From the NCBI RefSeq assembly GCF_000708595.2, contig NZ_JARP01000001.1, positions 1 to 64,000 on the forward strand: a stretch of DNA of 64,000 nucleotides, given 5' to 3'. Source of the DNA: Flavobacterium sp. KJJ (GTDB lineage Bacteria; Bacteroidota; Bacteroidia; Flavobacteriales; Flavobacteriaceae). Shown here piece by piece: positions 52,318 to 62,250 of the stretch; the stretch's first letter is position 1, and each line of letters begins with the position of its first letter. The notes under the pieces were generated by a model. The model had not been told where the DNA came from. It saw nothing but the letters and a program-made list of their open reading frames with translations, and did no database searches. The position numbers and the translations under genes are program-made.

Positions 52318-53046
52318 TCAGTATACTTTTTCTAATATCATTTTTTTTGTACCCATATCAATTTCCTGTTTCAAAAATTGATTGGTTACAGAATCGATAT
52401 AATAGGTGCTTATCACTTTGTTTTGCGAAATATCATCTGTTACAGTAACGATCCAGACAGATTTGTTAGTATAGAAACCTTTCTTGGTATTGGTTATATT
52501 TGCTTTAATAATTCCAGCTTTCGTCATTGGATTATAATCAAAAATACTGATTTCTGTTTTATAATTTTCTTTTAGGGGAAGCCATCGAATTAATTGAGGA
52601 TAAATGTTACTGTCAAAAAAGTCACCCGCTGTTTCTTCTTTGATTTCTGTTTTTTTGTCTCCAATTTTATCCAGATAATCACCAGTTGTTTGTTTTCCAA
52701 AATTAAGGGTTATCTCTCTTTGCATGTTGACAGAGGTATGTTTTACAGGTTTTAGTTTAGGAAGCTCTGCTATAGTTTCATCAACCCAATCGGGTTTATT
52801 TCTCATTTTTACAGTAGTGGTGACTATTAGTTTGTTTTTTGTTTTAGAAATTTCAGTAAATACCTTTCCAATTTCAATTTTTGCAGTATCACGAATTGCA
52901 AACCAATTCATTTCATACACTTCATTTTTGATTAATGACTCAATTATTTCATTTTGTTTAGGGGACTGTATGTTTTCTTGTGCATTTAGAATCAGACACA
53001 TTAAGGAGAAAGCAACAATAAGAACAAACGATTTTGTAGATTTCAT
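52318..53046 (-). CDS. Secreted protein, unknown (DUF3108-like)
   Basis: A 242-residue protein with a signal peptide (KSFVLIVAFSLMCLILNAQ). The mature part has a long strand-rich body: YEMNWFAIRDTAKIEIG, TVKMRNKPDWVDETIAEL, QLIRWLPLKENYKTEISIFDYN, and KNKVISTYYIDSVTNQFLKQEI at the end. The last two thirds resemble DUF3108-type periplasmic proteins by pattern, without certainty. The stop codon abuts the IS3 remnant, so its last residues may not be original. Confidence 0.6.
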   Translation of the reverse strand: MKSTKSFVLIVAFSLMCLILNAQENIQSPKQNEIIESLIKNEVYEMNWFAIRDTAKIEIGKVFTEISKTKNKLIVTTTVKMRNKPDWVDETIAELPKLKPVKHTSVNMQREITLNFGKQTTGDYLDKIGDKKTEIKEETAGDFFDSNIYPQLIRWLPLKENYKTEISIFDYNPMTKAGIIKANITNTKKGFYTNKSVWIVTVTDDISQNKVISTYYIDSVTNQFLKQEIDMGTKKMILEKVY

Positions 53047-53192
53047 ATGGAATATTTTTATTTAATAAAAGTTAGTATACAGAAATTAATAAAAGTTACA
53101 GCTTAGTAATTTTTGAAATCGATTCTCTATTATCCTATATAACAAATACCCAGGTTCTGTCGCATCTAAAGCTTGCATATCCAATAAAAATA

Positions 53193-53324
53193 AATTGTGC
53201 CAACACTGTCGGCACAGTTGGAAAATAGATATAGGAAGAAACGTCCAAGAAAATAATCTTTGAATTATGCAATTTATAGATCTGTCTACAGATAAGGAAT
53301 TTGTCGTGACAGTGTCACGACAAT
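53193..53324. repeat. Two inverted, covarying hairpins with shared core
   Basis: TGTGCC...GGCACA (53196-53216) and TGTCGT...ACGACA (read on the minus strand, 53321-53303) are stem pairs that differ in sequence but enclose the same core ACACTGTC and are both preceded by AATT. They lie about 105 bp apart in opposite orientation. The second includes an odd 19-bp palindrome. Two other short frames in this 740-bp gap do not look coding; a third hairpin (TCTCTCAA / TTGAGAGA) lies at 53570-53590. Confidence 0.45.
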
Positions 53325-53677
53325 TAAGTTTGTCTCTCTTATTAGCAATAATAGGAATAAGATTGTATAAGTATGTCTTGCACAAATAGATAGGTATATG
53401 CCGGCTAAAGTAAAAATTTTAATTGAAAAGTATTTTTTATAGTAGAATAGCCAAAGATTGATAGGTCAGATATTTCTTTTTCACACTCTTCATGACGGGG
53501 TTCGAGAAAATTTTGAAAATCAACATACAGCAGTCTTTTAGTATATTGATTTTATAAAGAATACTTATTTCTCTCAACACTCTTGAGAGATTTAGATATT
53601 TAGGAGCGCAGATCTGCACATTCTAGCCTGCTTCGGTAAGCATTGATTTTTAGATGGTTTCTATTTTAAATAGTACA

Positions 53678-53702
53678 TATGCCAAGATTATGATACAAAA
53701 CT
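53678..53702 (-). promoter_or_regulatory. AraC-like 25-bp motif, copy 3
   Basis: The minus strand reads AGTTTTGTATCA, then TAATCTTGGCATA, a weaker version of copies 1 and 2 (one half-site is changed). It lies in a gene-free gap upstream of the secreted protein at 53046 but 630 nt away from it. Confidence 0.45.
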
Positions 53703-53786
53703 GATAGTCCAGTTTTTAATATTGTTATCAGAACATTATGAGTTCAGAATCCCAATTTTAGATCTTTCAATAGTCGGTTGCAGAGA

Positions 53787-55121
53787 TTATTTGATAAGTG
53801 AATTTTTATAAACAACTCCGTCTTTTATAATAAGCAATAATATTTTTTCATAGTCTTCAATTATATTCAAATTCGTGAGAGGGTTACCGTCGATCAGTAA
53901 AATATCGGCATAAGCACCTTCTTCTATAACACCCAGTTTTTTTGGATACGGATTGCGCAGGCCGCTCATAGCCATTAATTCTGCATTTGCAGAGGTAGCC
54001 ATTTTTAATATTTCATAAGGTTTATACCAGCGCAATAACTTTACAAGGTCTCGAGCTCTGTTAGCTGAATGCTCAGGTTCAAAAAGACAGTCCGTTCCAA
54101 AGGCAGTTTTAATATTATATTTTTTTGCAAAATTGTAAGCTTTATCCGTACCGCTCATCATAGTTTGCTGTTTAATACGGTTCGGTGAACCATCAGCATA
54201 AAGGCTTTTACCTTCGTCTATAAATGGCTGCAGGCTTAGCCATGCATTTTTATCGGCTAACATTTTTGCTGTCTTCTCATCAATAAGCTGAGCATGATCT
54301 ATACAGAGTACTCCTGCACGCAATGCAGTTTGAATGGCTCTCGGTGTATAGGCATGTACAGTAACATAGGTACCCCAATTTTCAGCTGCATCAACTGCAG
54401 CCTTCATTTCTGATTCTGTAAATTGAGATACATCCAAAGGGTCGTAGGTTGAGGAAACCCCGCCGCCTGCAGCCAGTTTTATTTGTGTGGCACCAAGGCG
54501 AAGCTGCTCCCTTACACGTTTCAGTACCTGGTCTGGACCATCAGCTATTACGCCAAAATTATTACGTTCAGTAAAATCAAGGCTTGCCGTGGCATCTCTT
54601 GGAACAGCATTTGGAAGAAGGAAATCTCCGTGACCTCCAGTTTGGGAAATCATCGCACCCGAAGGATATATACGCGGCCCAATAATTAAGCCCTTGTCTA
54701 TCGCTTTTTGTAAACCGCCTGCAGGGCCGGCAAGGTCTCTGAAAGTTGTAAAGCCCTGCATGAGATCTTTCTCTGCAGATTTAATGGCATTTGCAGTAAT
54801 GTATTCGATATCGCTGTTCATCAATTCTGTGATGCTCATCGATTCCATCATGATATGAGTATGGGCATCAATGAGACCTGGCATCAAAAACTTTCCTTTG
54901 CCATCAATAACGGTAGTATTAGCGCTTTCATCGGTTGGGATTGGCGCCGTGGAAATTTTACTGATCAGATTATTAACAATCAAAAGATTTCCAGTGATTG
55001 TTTTTTCGTCTTTGCCATTAAAAATTTGAACGTTGTTGATAAGGATTACTTTTTGAGCCATTGTATAAAATGAACTCATTAAAATTACAATTGTCAATAA
55101 TTTTCTTGTTATAGAGCTCAT
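53787..55121 (-). CDS. Secreted imidazolonepropionase-like amidohydrolase
   Basis: A 444-residue amidohydrolase with a signal peptide (SSITRKLLTIVILMSSFYTMAQ). Metal ligands are visible: LIDAHTHI (the HxH pair near 89-91), VTVHAYTPRAIQ, IDHAQLI and FGTDCLF (Asp near 343). The order and KFLMPGLIDAHTH resemble Xaa-Pro dipeptidase/imidazolonepropionase-like secreted hydrolases. The substrate is unknown; peptide amidase or prolidase activity is plausible. It stands alone with a 190-bp gap to the photolyase operon. Confidence 0.84.
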   Translation of the reverse strand: MSSITRKLLTIVILMSSFYTMAQKVILINNVQIFNGKDEKTITGNLLIVNNLISKISTAPIPTDESANTTVIDGKGKFLMPGLIDAHTHIMMESMSITELMNSDIEYITANAIKSAEKDLMQGFTTFRDLAGPAGGLQKAIDKGLIIGPRIYPSGAMISQTGGHGDFLLPNAVPRDATASLDFTERNNFGVIADGPDQVLKRVREQLRLGATQIKLAAGGGVSSTYDPLDVSQFTESEMKAAVDAAENWGTYVTVHAYTPRAIQTALRAGVLCIDHAQLIDEKTAKMLADKNAWLSLQPFIDEGKSLYADGSPNRIKQQTMMSGTDKAYNFAKKYNIKTAFGTDCLFEPEHSANRARDLVKLLRWYKPYEILKMATSANAELMAMSGLRNPYPKKLGVIEEGAYADILLIDGNPLTNLNIIEDYEKILLLIIKDGVVYKNSLIK

Positions 55122-55308
55122 ATTTATACAGATATCAAGATTATACAGTACTAATATAGTAAAACTTATATTAAGTTAGTGTGTTGTCTATAAACGTTTT
55201 AGTGCAAGAGCTAATGGTGATTTGAGTGAATTAACTAAAAAGTCTAGAAAAGTTCATTCTGTTTGTTTTTTGAGTAGATAATTCAGTGTAAACAGCAAAT
55301 TTTTTCTA

Positions 55309-56601
55309 TTAATCTTTTAACCATAAATTTCTAAAGATTTTATTTTTATCATAATCTGCCGCCTGTTTTTCGATATTAAAGTAACGGCTGCCTCTGGGAT
55401 CATTGCCTACGCCTGCTAAATAAGCCCAATTGCCCCAGTTGCTGCAGACATCATAATCGATGAGCTGCTGCTCGAAGTAAGCTGCACCGTAGCGCCAGTC
55501 TATTTCCAGATCATTACACAGATAGCTTGCTGTATTCTGGCGGCCGCGATTGCTCATAAAGCCGGTCAGTTTGAGTTCGATCATGTTGGCGTCAATAAAA
55601 TCTATACCTGTTTTTCCCTCAGTCCAGTTCTGGAGCTGCTCAAAATCTATTTTTTTTGTGACACAATCGTTATTTTTAATTCCGTTTTTCTGGAAAAAAC
55701 TGTTGTGATATTTCTTCATCATAAATCTAAAATAATCCCGCCAAAGCAATTCAAATACCAGCCAATAAGTTGATTCATTAGCAGTGTAAATGGATTCGTA
55801 TCTTTTAAGTTCCTGGTAAATAAACCTTGGAGAAATACATCCCAATGCAAGCCAGGGAGAAAACTTTGAAGAATAATCAGGACCTGTCATTCCGTTGCGG
55901 GTCTCTTTGTAGGTTAAAATTGCATTTGATTCAAAAAAATAATGATTCAGTCTCTTTAAGGCCTGCGATTCTCCGCCAATAAATTCAAAAGCGGCTCTTG
56001 GGTCCCTAATTATTTCATTTAAGCCGAGCTTGGGGATATTGGGCAGATCAATTTCAGGAATTTCAGGCGACTTTATCCTTTCTGGCTTTTCAAATGCCAC
56101 TCGTACTGCAGCATCTTTCTCCGTCTTTTTTCTGAAATCAGTAAATATATCCGGTATATTTTTTATTGAAAAAGGCAGGTCCTCGGCATGGTACAAAGTA
56201 CTGGTGCTGAAGGTTAAAAATTCACATTGAAGCTTCCAAAGCGCCGACTGAACTAAATTTTCAGTACACTTTTCTTCAAAAGCTACTTCCCGTTTGGCAT
56301 ACACTTTAACAGCTTTGTAGTGTCTGGCTGCTTTTGGAATTTCAATTTCAGGCTTTCCTTTCAAAATAAGCAGTCCAGATCCTAATGCTCTTAAATTAGC
56401 ATCCAGATCAATTAAGGATTCCATAAGAAATTGGGCCCTGAAATCACCTGTTTTTTTAAATCCATAGGATGTTACTGCAAAATGTGAATCATCAAAACAG
56501 TAAACAGGAATAACACTTTCATTTTGTGAAACTGCTTTTAATAATGCTTCATTATCGGTTATTCGTAAATCTGTTTTAAACCAGACTAGTGCTGTTTTCA
56601 T
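55309..56601 (-). CDS. Cryptochrome DASH-type photolyase
   Basis: A 430-residue flavoprotein of the CRY-DASH group. It starts KTALVWFKTDLRITDNEALL and has FSPWLALGCISPRFIYQEL, ELLWRDYFRFMMKKY, then GFMSNRGRQNTASYL and DYDVCSNWGNWAYLAGVGNDPR, all hallmarks of DASH proteins. They bind FAD and repair pyrimidine dimers, mainly in single-stranded DNA, or sense light. The C-terminus is short (ends IFRNLWLKD). It overlaps the preceding Fe-S photolyase gene by 4 bp. Confidence 0.9.
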   Translation of the reverse strand: MKTALVWFKTDLRITDNEALLKAVSQNESVIPVYCFDDSHFAVTSYGFKKTGDFRAQFLMESLIDLDANLRALGSGLLILKGKPEIEIPKAARHYKAVKVYAKREVAFEEKCTENLVQSALWKLQCEFLTFSTSTLYHAEDLPFSIKNIPDIFTDFRKKTEKDAAVRVAFEKPERIKSPEIPEIDLPNIPKLGLNEIIRDPRAAFEFIGGESQALKRLNHYFFESNAILTYKETRNGMTGPDYSSKFSPWLALGCISPRFIYQELKRYESIYTANESTYWLVFELLWRDYFRFMMKKYHNSFFQKNGIKNNDCVTKKIDFEQLQNWTEGKTGIDFIDANMIELKLTGFMSNRGRQNTASYLCNDLEIDWRYGAAYFEQQLIDYDVCSNWGNWAYLAGVGNDPRGSRYFNIEKQAADYDKNKIFRNLWLKD

Positions 56602-58136
56602 AAGCTATTTATATTTTTTAAATAATAATCAGCCTGTTTCAATATTGCAGTCTTATCTTCGGGCTTCATTTTATACCATACTTTATACATCATTCCAATT
56701 CTTGGATTTTCTGCCAGCTTCTCTTGATGCTTGTCATAAAAATTCCAATACAGGCTGTTAAAAGGACATGCTTTATCTCCTGTTTTTTTTGACTTATTAT
56801 AGAAACAGGTACTGCAGTAAGGGCTCATTTTATCAATATATGAAGCCGAACTGACATAAGGTTTCGTGCCGACAATTCCTCCATCTGCAAACTGGCTCAT
56901 GCCTCGTGTGTTTGTTATTTCAACCCAATGCAGCGCATCGATATATATGCCAAGATACCAGCTGTCGACTTCATCAGGATCGGTTCCGGCCAAAAGGGCA
57001 AAATTTCCAGTGATCATCAAACGCTGGATATGGTGCGCATAGGCAAATGTGAGGGACTGCGTTATGGCGTCTTTAAGACAGTTCATTTTGGTTTTGCCTG
57101 TCCAGAACCATTCAGGCAATTTTTTCTTATGGCTGAAAAAATTTAATGCAACATATTCCGGCATCTTGAGCCAGTAAATGCCTCGCATGTATTCCCGCCA
57201 TCCAATAATCTGGCGTACAAAACCTTCCAGTTGGTTGTAAGAAATAATTTCATGATGTTTGTCCCATTTTGCAATTGCATTTTGTATGACTTCAGCCGGA
57301 GAAATCATTTTTGTGTTTAAAGAAAATGATAATCTGGAGTGGTATAAGGACCACTCATTAGGGAGCATTGCATCCTGGTAAGAACCGAATAAAGGCAGGC
57401 ATTCATCTGTAAAATAATCAAGGAGGTCGAGGGACTGTTTCCTGTTTACAGGCCAGATGAAATTTGTTTTGTCAATAGATCCGATCGTTTTAATATCGGT
57501 CTGTAAAATGGCATCCACTATATGGGAAACATCATTATTAAAAACTAGAGGGGGAGCAGGTCGATGATTTTTAGGCAGTTTTTTTCTATTCTCATGATCA
57601 TAATTCCACTGGCCTGTCACTGGGTTGTCTCCTGACATAAGTATATGATGTTTCTTTCGCATGGCACGATAAAAACTTTCCATTAAAAAAGTTTTTTTGC
57701 CTTCAAAGAATTTTCCGAGTTCATTACGGGTACTGAAAAAATGCTCGGTATCGTAAACTTTAGATGGAATAGCAAGCTGGGATGTAAATTTTTGTAATAC
57801 TGCATCCACACGATATTCATCGGGCAGCAGGTATTCGAAGCTTGTGTAGTGATCTCTCTCTATGATAAAGGACAGATTGGCCTCAAGGGACTGTAAATTA
57901 TCTTTATCGTTTATTTCTAGATAAATGCAATGGTGTCTTTTGGATTTTAGGTAATTGCAAAACTGGCGCATTGCCGCAAAGAATCCTGTTATTTTTTGTA
58001 TGTGGTGTATGGCATAGTCGGTTTCTGTGCGGATTTCCATCATCACATAGGTTATTGAATTGTCTGTGGTATCATACCAGGAATGATTGCTGTTTAACTG
58101 ATCTCCAAGAATGAGCCTTAAAGTTTTGGTTTCCAT
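56598..58136 (-). CDS. Fe-S photolyase of the prokaryotic (6-4) type (CryB/PhrB)
   Basis: About 512 residues. The start LRLILGDQLNSNHSW and the long helical body match the FeS-BCP (PhrB-type) family, which repairs (6-4) photoproducts with FAD, a ribolumazine-type antenna and a 4Fe-4S cluster. The four cysteines are at 353, 441, 444 and 457 (numbered from ATG 58136), which have the same spacing as Agrobacterium PhrB 350, 438, 441 and 454. I chose ATG 58136 because the DUF2256 stop lies one base before it; a frame 27 nt longer would overlap that gene. It overlaps the DASH gene. Confidence 0.9.
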   Translation of the reverse strand: METKTLRLILGDQLNSNHSWYDTTDNSITYVMMEIRTETDYAIHHIQKITGFFAAMRQFCNYLKSKRHHCIYLEINDKDNLQSLEANLSFIIERDHYTSFEYLLPDEYRVDAVLQKFTSQLAIPSKVYDTEHFFSTRNELGKFFEGKKTFLMESFYRAMRKKHHILMSGDNPVTGQWNYDHENRKKLPKNHRPAPPLVFNNDVSHIVDAILQTDIKTIGSIDKTNFIWPVNRKQSLDLLDYFTDECLPLFGSYQDAMLPNEWSLYHSRLSFSLNTKMISPAEVIQNAIAKWDKHHEIISYNQLEGFVRQIIGWREYMRGIYWLKMPEYVALNFFSHKKKLPEWFWTGKTKMNCLKDAITQSLTFAYAHHIQRLMITGNFALLAGTDPDEVDSWYLGIYIDALHWVEITNTRGMSQFADGGIVGTKPYVSSASYIDKMSPYCSTCFYNKSKKTGDKACPFNSLYWNFYDKHQEKLAENPRIGMMYKVWYKMKPEDKTAILKQADYYLKNINSL

Positions 58137-58137
58137 A

Positions 58138-58275
58138 TTATTTGCTGCTTCTGCATTTATCACTGCAATATTTCACTTCGTCCCACACCTTTTCCCATTT
58201 TTTTCTCCATGCAAATGGCCTTTGGCAGGCAACGCAGGTTTTAGTGGGCAGGTTCTGTTTCTTAACTCCTCGCAT
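58138..58275 (-). CDS. DUF2256 small zinc-ribbon protein
   Basis: A 45-residue gene. The peptide has [20 protein letters not shown] and [18 protein letters not shown], the full DUF2256 signature with CxxC and CxxxC, likely a zinc site. DUF2256 genes are commonly found beside photolyase genes. ATG at 58275 lies 14 nt inside the end of the upstream gene, and the TAA is one base before the ATG of the Fe-S photolyase (TAATATG), so all are tightly coupled. Its role is unknown. Confidence 0.85.
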   Translation of the reverse strand: MRGVKKQNLPTKTCVACQRPFAWRKKWEKVWDEVKYCSDKCRSSK

Positions 58276-59689
58276 TTTTTTGTTTATTTCTAAAACCCCA
58301 GACAATATCACTGGCGTATTTCCGCGTTTCTTCTATGTCAACTATGGGTTCTGGATAATCTTTGCCTATTTCGCATTTGTAAAATTGCTGCTCAATAAGA
58401 TTTAATTTCCAGGGTTCATGAATTAATTGTGATGGAATTTCAGCCAGTTCAGGCATCCATCTCTTTATAAAAACACCCTCTGGATCGTGCTGTTGCGAGT
58501 TTTTTATGGGATTGTAAATTCTAATGGTATTGCCTGCTGCTGTACCTGCCTGCATCTGAATCTGCGGATAATGAATTCCGGGTTCGTAATCTAAAAATTG
58601 TCTTGCCAGAAAATGCAGTTCGCGCCAGTCCTGCCACAAATTGAATGTAAAAAAGGAAACCAGCATCGCCCGCATTCTAAAGTTGATATAACCTGTTTGC
58701 ACTAAACATCGCATGCAGGCATCTACAATAGGAACGCCGGTTTTGCCTTCCTGCCAGGCTTTTATATAGTTTTCGTTTTTTGGCTTGACCAGGGAATCAT
58801 AATCTTTGTTTATATTTTCAAATTCAATCTGGCAGTCATTTTCAAATTTTTGCATAAAATGGCAATGCCAGTGGAGTCTGGAAACAAAATTAAGCATGGC
58901 TCTTTTGTTGGGCGATCCTTCATAAAACTGATTGGTATATTGATACACCATCCGCATGCTTATGTTTCCGTAAGTTAAATAGGGAGAGAGACGGCTGCAG
59001 CCTTTTCGGCTTAAGGCTGGTTTGGAAATGTGCCTGCTGTAATTTACATGTCTTTCTTTTGCAAAACTTTGCAGATAGCGCCATGCCCAATATTCGCCAC
59101 CTTGTTGAAAGTTTTCATTTCGGTTTGTGATTTCATTCGAAAGTGCTTTTCCTATTAGTTCCAGGTAAAAATCAGGATTTAAATTTTCAAATTTAAAAGC
59201 ATTCAGGTCAATCATTTTAGGTATTGCCCGCATTGTTTCTTCCCAGCGCTTGTCCCAATCTTGTTTTGACCGTAGCTTTCTTATCACTCCGTGCAACTGG
59301 GATTGTTTCCAAACGATATTATTTTGATCAAAAAAAGACTGCATTTCAATATCCCTGTCAAAAGTGGCTTTGTTGCCGATTTCCTGATGCGAAAACACTG
59401 TCTGGATATTATAAAGACTGCATAGGTACTCAAAAACAGTCTGGACTTCGTTATGAAAATAATAGATCTGCGCGTCAATCGGCTTTAATTTAGACTGCAT
59501 TTCCCTTAAGGATTCATAAACAAAACGCCAGTGACGCACATCAGAATCATCGTACGCCATTACTGATGGCTCAAAAAAATACACCATAAGAAGGGGGATA
59601 TTTTCCTGCTGTGCCATAAAAAGAGGTTCATGATCTGTAAAACGCAGATCACGTTTGAACCACATAATATTTAACTTTTTTTTGTTCAA
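58262..59689 (-). CDS. Cryptochrome/photolyase-family flavoprotein
   Basis: A 475-residue protein with an N-terminal photolyase domain ([18 protein letters not shown]) and an FAD-binding helical domain with [44 protein letters not shown] and [14 protein letters not shown]. It differs from both the DASH and Fe-S genes that follow and lacks the Fe-S cysteines. It could be a CPD photolyase or a blue-light receptor. It is the first gene of the operon with DUF2256, the Fe-S photolyase and DASH. Confidence 0.87.
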   Translation of the reverse strand: MNKKKLNIMWFKRDLRFTDHEPLFMAQQENIPLLMVYFFEPSVMAYDDSDVRHWRFVYESLREMQSKLKPIDAQIYYFHNEVQTVFEYLCSLYNIQTVFSHQEIGNKATFDRDIEMQSFFDQNNIVWKQSQLHGVIRKLRSKQDWDKRWEETMRAIPKMIDLNAFKFENLNPDFYLELIGKALSNEITNRNENFQQGGEYWAWRYLQSFAKERHVNYSRHISKPALSRKGCSRLSPYLTYGNISMRMVYQYTNQFYEGSPNKRAMLNFVSRLHWHCHFMQKFENDCQIEFENINKDYDSLVKPKNENYIKAWQEGKTGVPIVDACMRCLVQTGYINFRMRAMLVSFFTFNLWQDWRELHFLARQFLDYEPGIHYPQIQMQAGTAAGNTIRIYNPIKNSQQHDPEGVFIKRWMPELAEIPSQLIHEPWKLNLIEQQFYKCEIGKDYPEPIVDIEETRKYASDIVWGFRNKQKNARS

Positions 59690-60564
59690 CTTTTAAGCAG
59701 TGATGTAATTTCTTTATCAGGCTTTGCATAACTTAACCTGTCTAATTGTAAAGTTTTATGATAGCTGTGCGGACCGGAACAAGAAATAATATTGGATTTT
59801 TCTACATCGACAAAACCAATTTCCTACAGCATCATAATTGGCTTTATTATTTTTTGTTTAATTATTTCCAGATAATATTAAACAAAAATAAGCAATTTAT
59901 GTTTATAAAGGTTTAATGATTAGCAATAGTGTGCATATTTCAATAAAAATCAGGTTTGCTGATGTAGAATGAGTAGTACTGTTTGTTTTATTATAAACAC
60001 TGTATTCAATTCCGAGAAGACTGCTATTAAATACATTTTTGGTATTATTATCAATGTATGTTATAACATAAGCAAGACTTCACTATTTCATCTAAAAACT
60101 GATTAAATAGCATTTTTTTTCTAATAATTTTGCAAGTTTTTTTACATGCATTGCACCTTCTTGATCTAAAAGTTTCGACTTAAACTTCTTAAGCCTTGAT
60201 TTTTTGTAAATAGTTGGAAATTTTATCTCTAATGTTATTGGCTCTGTCATAAATGAAGATAACTTTTATCTTAGAATTTAAATACTAAAGCTCATTGCTA
60301 TCCAAAGTGCTATTGTAAGGGGATTATATTTGCAGTAAATTAATAATTCTTTTAAACGGAAATGAAAGACAGCTTACCACAAAGATTCAGCTCAGTTTAT
60401 AGTATAATTTACTGAAAAGCCATATTTTAATATTCCATCATGTTTTTTTATGGTAATTTCTTATAAAAAGAATTATAAATTATTTATTTTTATGAATGAA
60501 AATTAGCAGACATATCTTACATATGTATATTTAGTTTTAAGCAAACAAATAAAAATTCAGTTAT
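59690..60564. other. Intergenic region upstream of the photolyase operon and GAF kinase
   Basis: 875 bp of AT-rich DNA between divergent units. It holds a possible 52-residue minus-strand gene (60092-60250) and a TATATTTG sequence near 60326 of unclear use. No shared-layout promoter was found. Confidence 0.4.
60092..60250 (-). CDS. Possible 52-residue basic small protein
   Basis: A short frame with ATG at 60250 reading MTEPITLEIKFPTIYKK and LDQEGAMHVKKLAKLLEKK to TAG. It is Lys-rich with an amphipathic end. The composition is more protein-like than the surrounding frames, but it has no recognised relative and no promoter I can identify. It may also be the remnant of an older gene. Confidence 0.3.
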   Translation of the reverse strand: MTEPITLEIKFPTIYKKSRLKKFKSKLLDQEGAMHVKKLAKLLEKKCYLISF

Positions 60565-61770
60565 ATGTATAAACCACAAATTCCTAACAATGAGGATCGC
60601 CGCTTAAAAGCTTTAGATACTTATAAAATATTAGATACATTACCTGAAGAAGAATATGATGCCCTGACAAAAATAGCAGCTGAAATTTGCGGCACTCCAA
60701 TCGCATTGGTAACTTTAGTTGATGATACCAGGCAATGGTTCAAATCGCACCATGGTTTAAATGCGACCGAAACTCCGAGGGATTTAGCTTTTTGTGCACA
60801 TACAATAAATACGCCCGATGAATTATTCATTATTCCGGATGCTAGTAAAGACAAGAGGTTTTATGACAATCCCTTAACTACAGATGACCCTCACGTAATA
60901 TTTTATGCAGGAGCTCCTTTAAACAGTAAAGAGGGGTATTCTTTAGGGACAATTTGTGTTATTGACACAAAGCCTAGAGAAGGCCTTACAGAAAACCAAA
61001 AAGAATCATTAAAGGCACTGGCAAAACAGGTAATTTCTCAATTTGAACTTCGAAAAAAAAATAGTCTTTTAGAAAGTCTGAATGATGAAATTTTGAAAAA
61101 AAATGTGCAATTGAATCAATTTGCTTATCGATTAACTCATGATTTAAAAGTTCCTATCCAAGGGGTGAACTCTTTGATAACTTTTATAAAAGAGGATCAT
61201 AAAGAACTTATAAAAAATACTACGTTAGAGGAATGGATCGATCTAATTTATTCCAGAAATGAATACATGGAGTTTTTAATCAACGGGATTTTAGAATATA
61301 CCAAAGTTAGCAATGACAAAATTTGTTTAGAATATTTTAATGTACAAAACATTATTCAATATATAGTGGATAACAATGCTTTATATACTCTGGCGCAAAT
61401 TCATTATATTAATTGTGATGCTGTAATAAAGTGTTCCAAAATTGGTTTTATTCAAATCATTCAAAATCTTTTGTCAAACACAGTAAAACACACTGACAAA
61501 CAAAAAAGTAATGTCTGGATATCTCTGGAAGAAGATGAAACTAGTTATTCATTTATTTATGAAGATGATGGACCAGGCATACAAGAAGAATATTGGGAAA
61601 AAGTATTTGAATTATTTGAAACTGTCAATCAAAAATATGCTAAAAATTCAGGCATTGGCTTATCAACAATAAAAGCTATATTAGAGCGATTAGGAGGCAC
61701 TATCTATCTGAAAAATAGAAAAAATAATCAAAGAGGTGCTTGTTTTTGTTTTGTTTTACCAAAAGAGTAA
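60565..61770 (+). CDS. GAF-domain sensor histidine kinase
   Basis: A 401-residue soluble kinase. A GAF domain (about 15-165) has EDRRLKALDTYKILDTLPEEEYD, then ALVTLVDDTRQWFKSHHGL and APLNSKEGYSLGTICVIDTKP, the usual Bacteroidota light- or small-molecule-type GAF. HisKA has His192 (RLTHDLKVP), the HATPase DDGPGIQ and GIGLSTIKAIL. The ligand is unknown; the phytochrome bilin-binding Cys is not obvious. No partner gene is adjacent, though a response regulator lies 840 bp downstream. Confidence 0.88.
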   Translation: MYKPQIPNNEDRRLKALDTYKILDTLPEEEYDALTKIAAEICGTPIALVTLVDDTRQWFKSHHGLNATETPRDLAFCAHTINTPDELFIIPDASKDKRFYDNPLTTDDPHVIFYAGAPLNSKEGYSLGTICVIDTKPREGLTENQKESLKALAKQVISQFELRKKNSLLESLNDEILKKNVQLNQFAYRLTHDLKVPIQGVNSLITFIKEDHKELIKNTTLEEWIDLIYSRNEYMEFLINGILEYTKVSNDKICLEYFNVQNIIQYIVDNNALYTLAQIHYINCDAVIKCSKIGFIQIIQNLLSNTVKHTDKQKSNVWISLEEDETSYSFIYEDDGPGIQEEYWEKVFELFETVNQKYAKNSGIGLSTIKAILERLGGTIYLKNRKNNQRGACFCFVLPKE

Positions 61771-61925
61771 AACTGCTAATTTTTTTTGGATTTCCTTAAT
61801 TTCTTAGGAGTAATTAGCTGCGGAAAATCAAAGTAAAAAAACTTCCCATTTAATAAAAAATGGAAATAATGTGGACATTTAAATTATTACTTCGGTAGAA
61901 TTACATTGCCGTTACTAATTTTTAA

Positions 61926-62042
61926 TTTGTAGAAAGCTCAGGCTTTGGGCAAAAAGGGCGTCATGTTTTCGGTATTAGCAACTCTTTTGAAGATGTAGGT
62001 AAATTCAAAAAAGATTTTAAATGTGCAAAATTCCAATTGTAA
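61926..62042 (+). pseudogene. Unidentified C-terminal gene remnant
   Basis: 38 codons in one frame with no start read ESSGFGQKGRHVFGISNSF, then EDVGKFKKDF and end FQL-TAA. The composition is protein-like. I do not recognise the family. It is probably the tail of a lost gene. Confidence 0.3.
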
Positions 62043-62250
62043 TGACAATGTAATTCAGGAAGTACCTATAATATTGACCTGCTTTTAAATGTATTTAATT
62101 TTTTAAATGGTTAATACTAGGAATTCTAATCAACTAAATAATGCAATTGTAATGGTAATTAACTTTGTTAAATTGTTTTAAAATTATTGTTTGATTCTTT
62201 CTTAATTCTGATACAAATCTAAGTCGATACTCAAATTTTGTTTATTTTTT

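Noticed and set aside
53086..53385. A 99-residue minus-strand frame
   Set aside because: It is rich in Cys, Asn and Ile without a domain and crosses both covarying hairpins. A 40-codon plus-strand frame with a hydrophobic end (53267-53389) was also considered and set aside for lack of any start signal.
53437..53619. A 60-residue minus-strand frame
   Set aside because: No motif, no start signal, and a hairpin lies inside it. Chance is likely.
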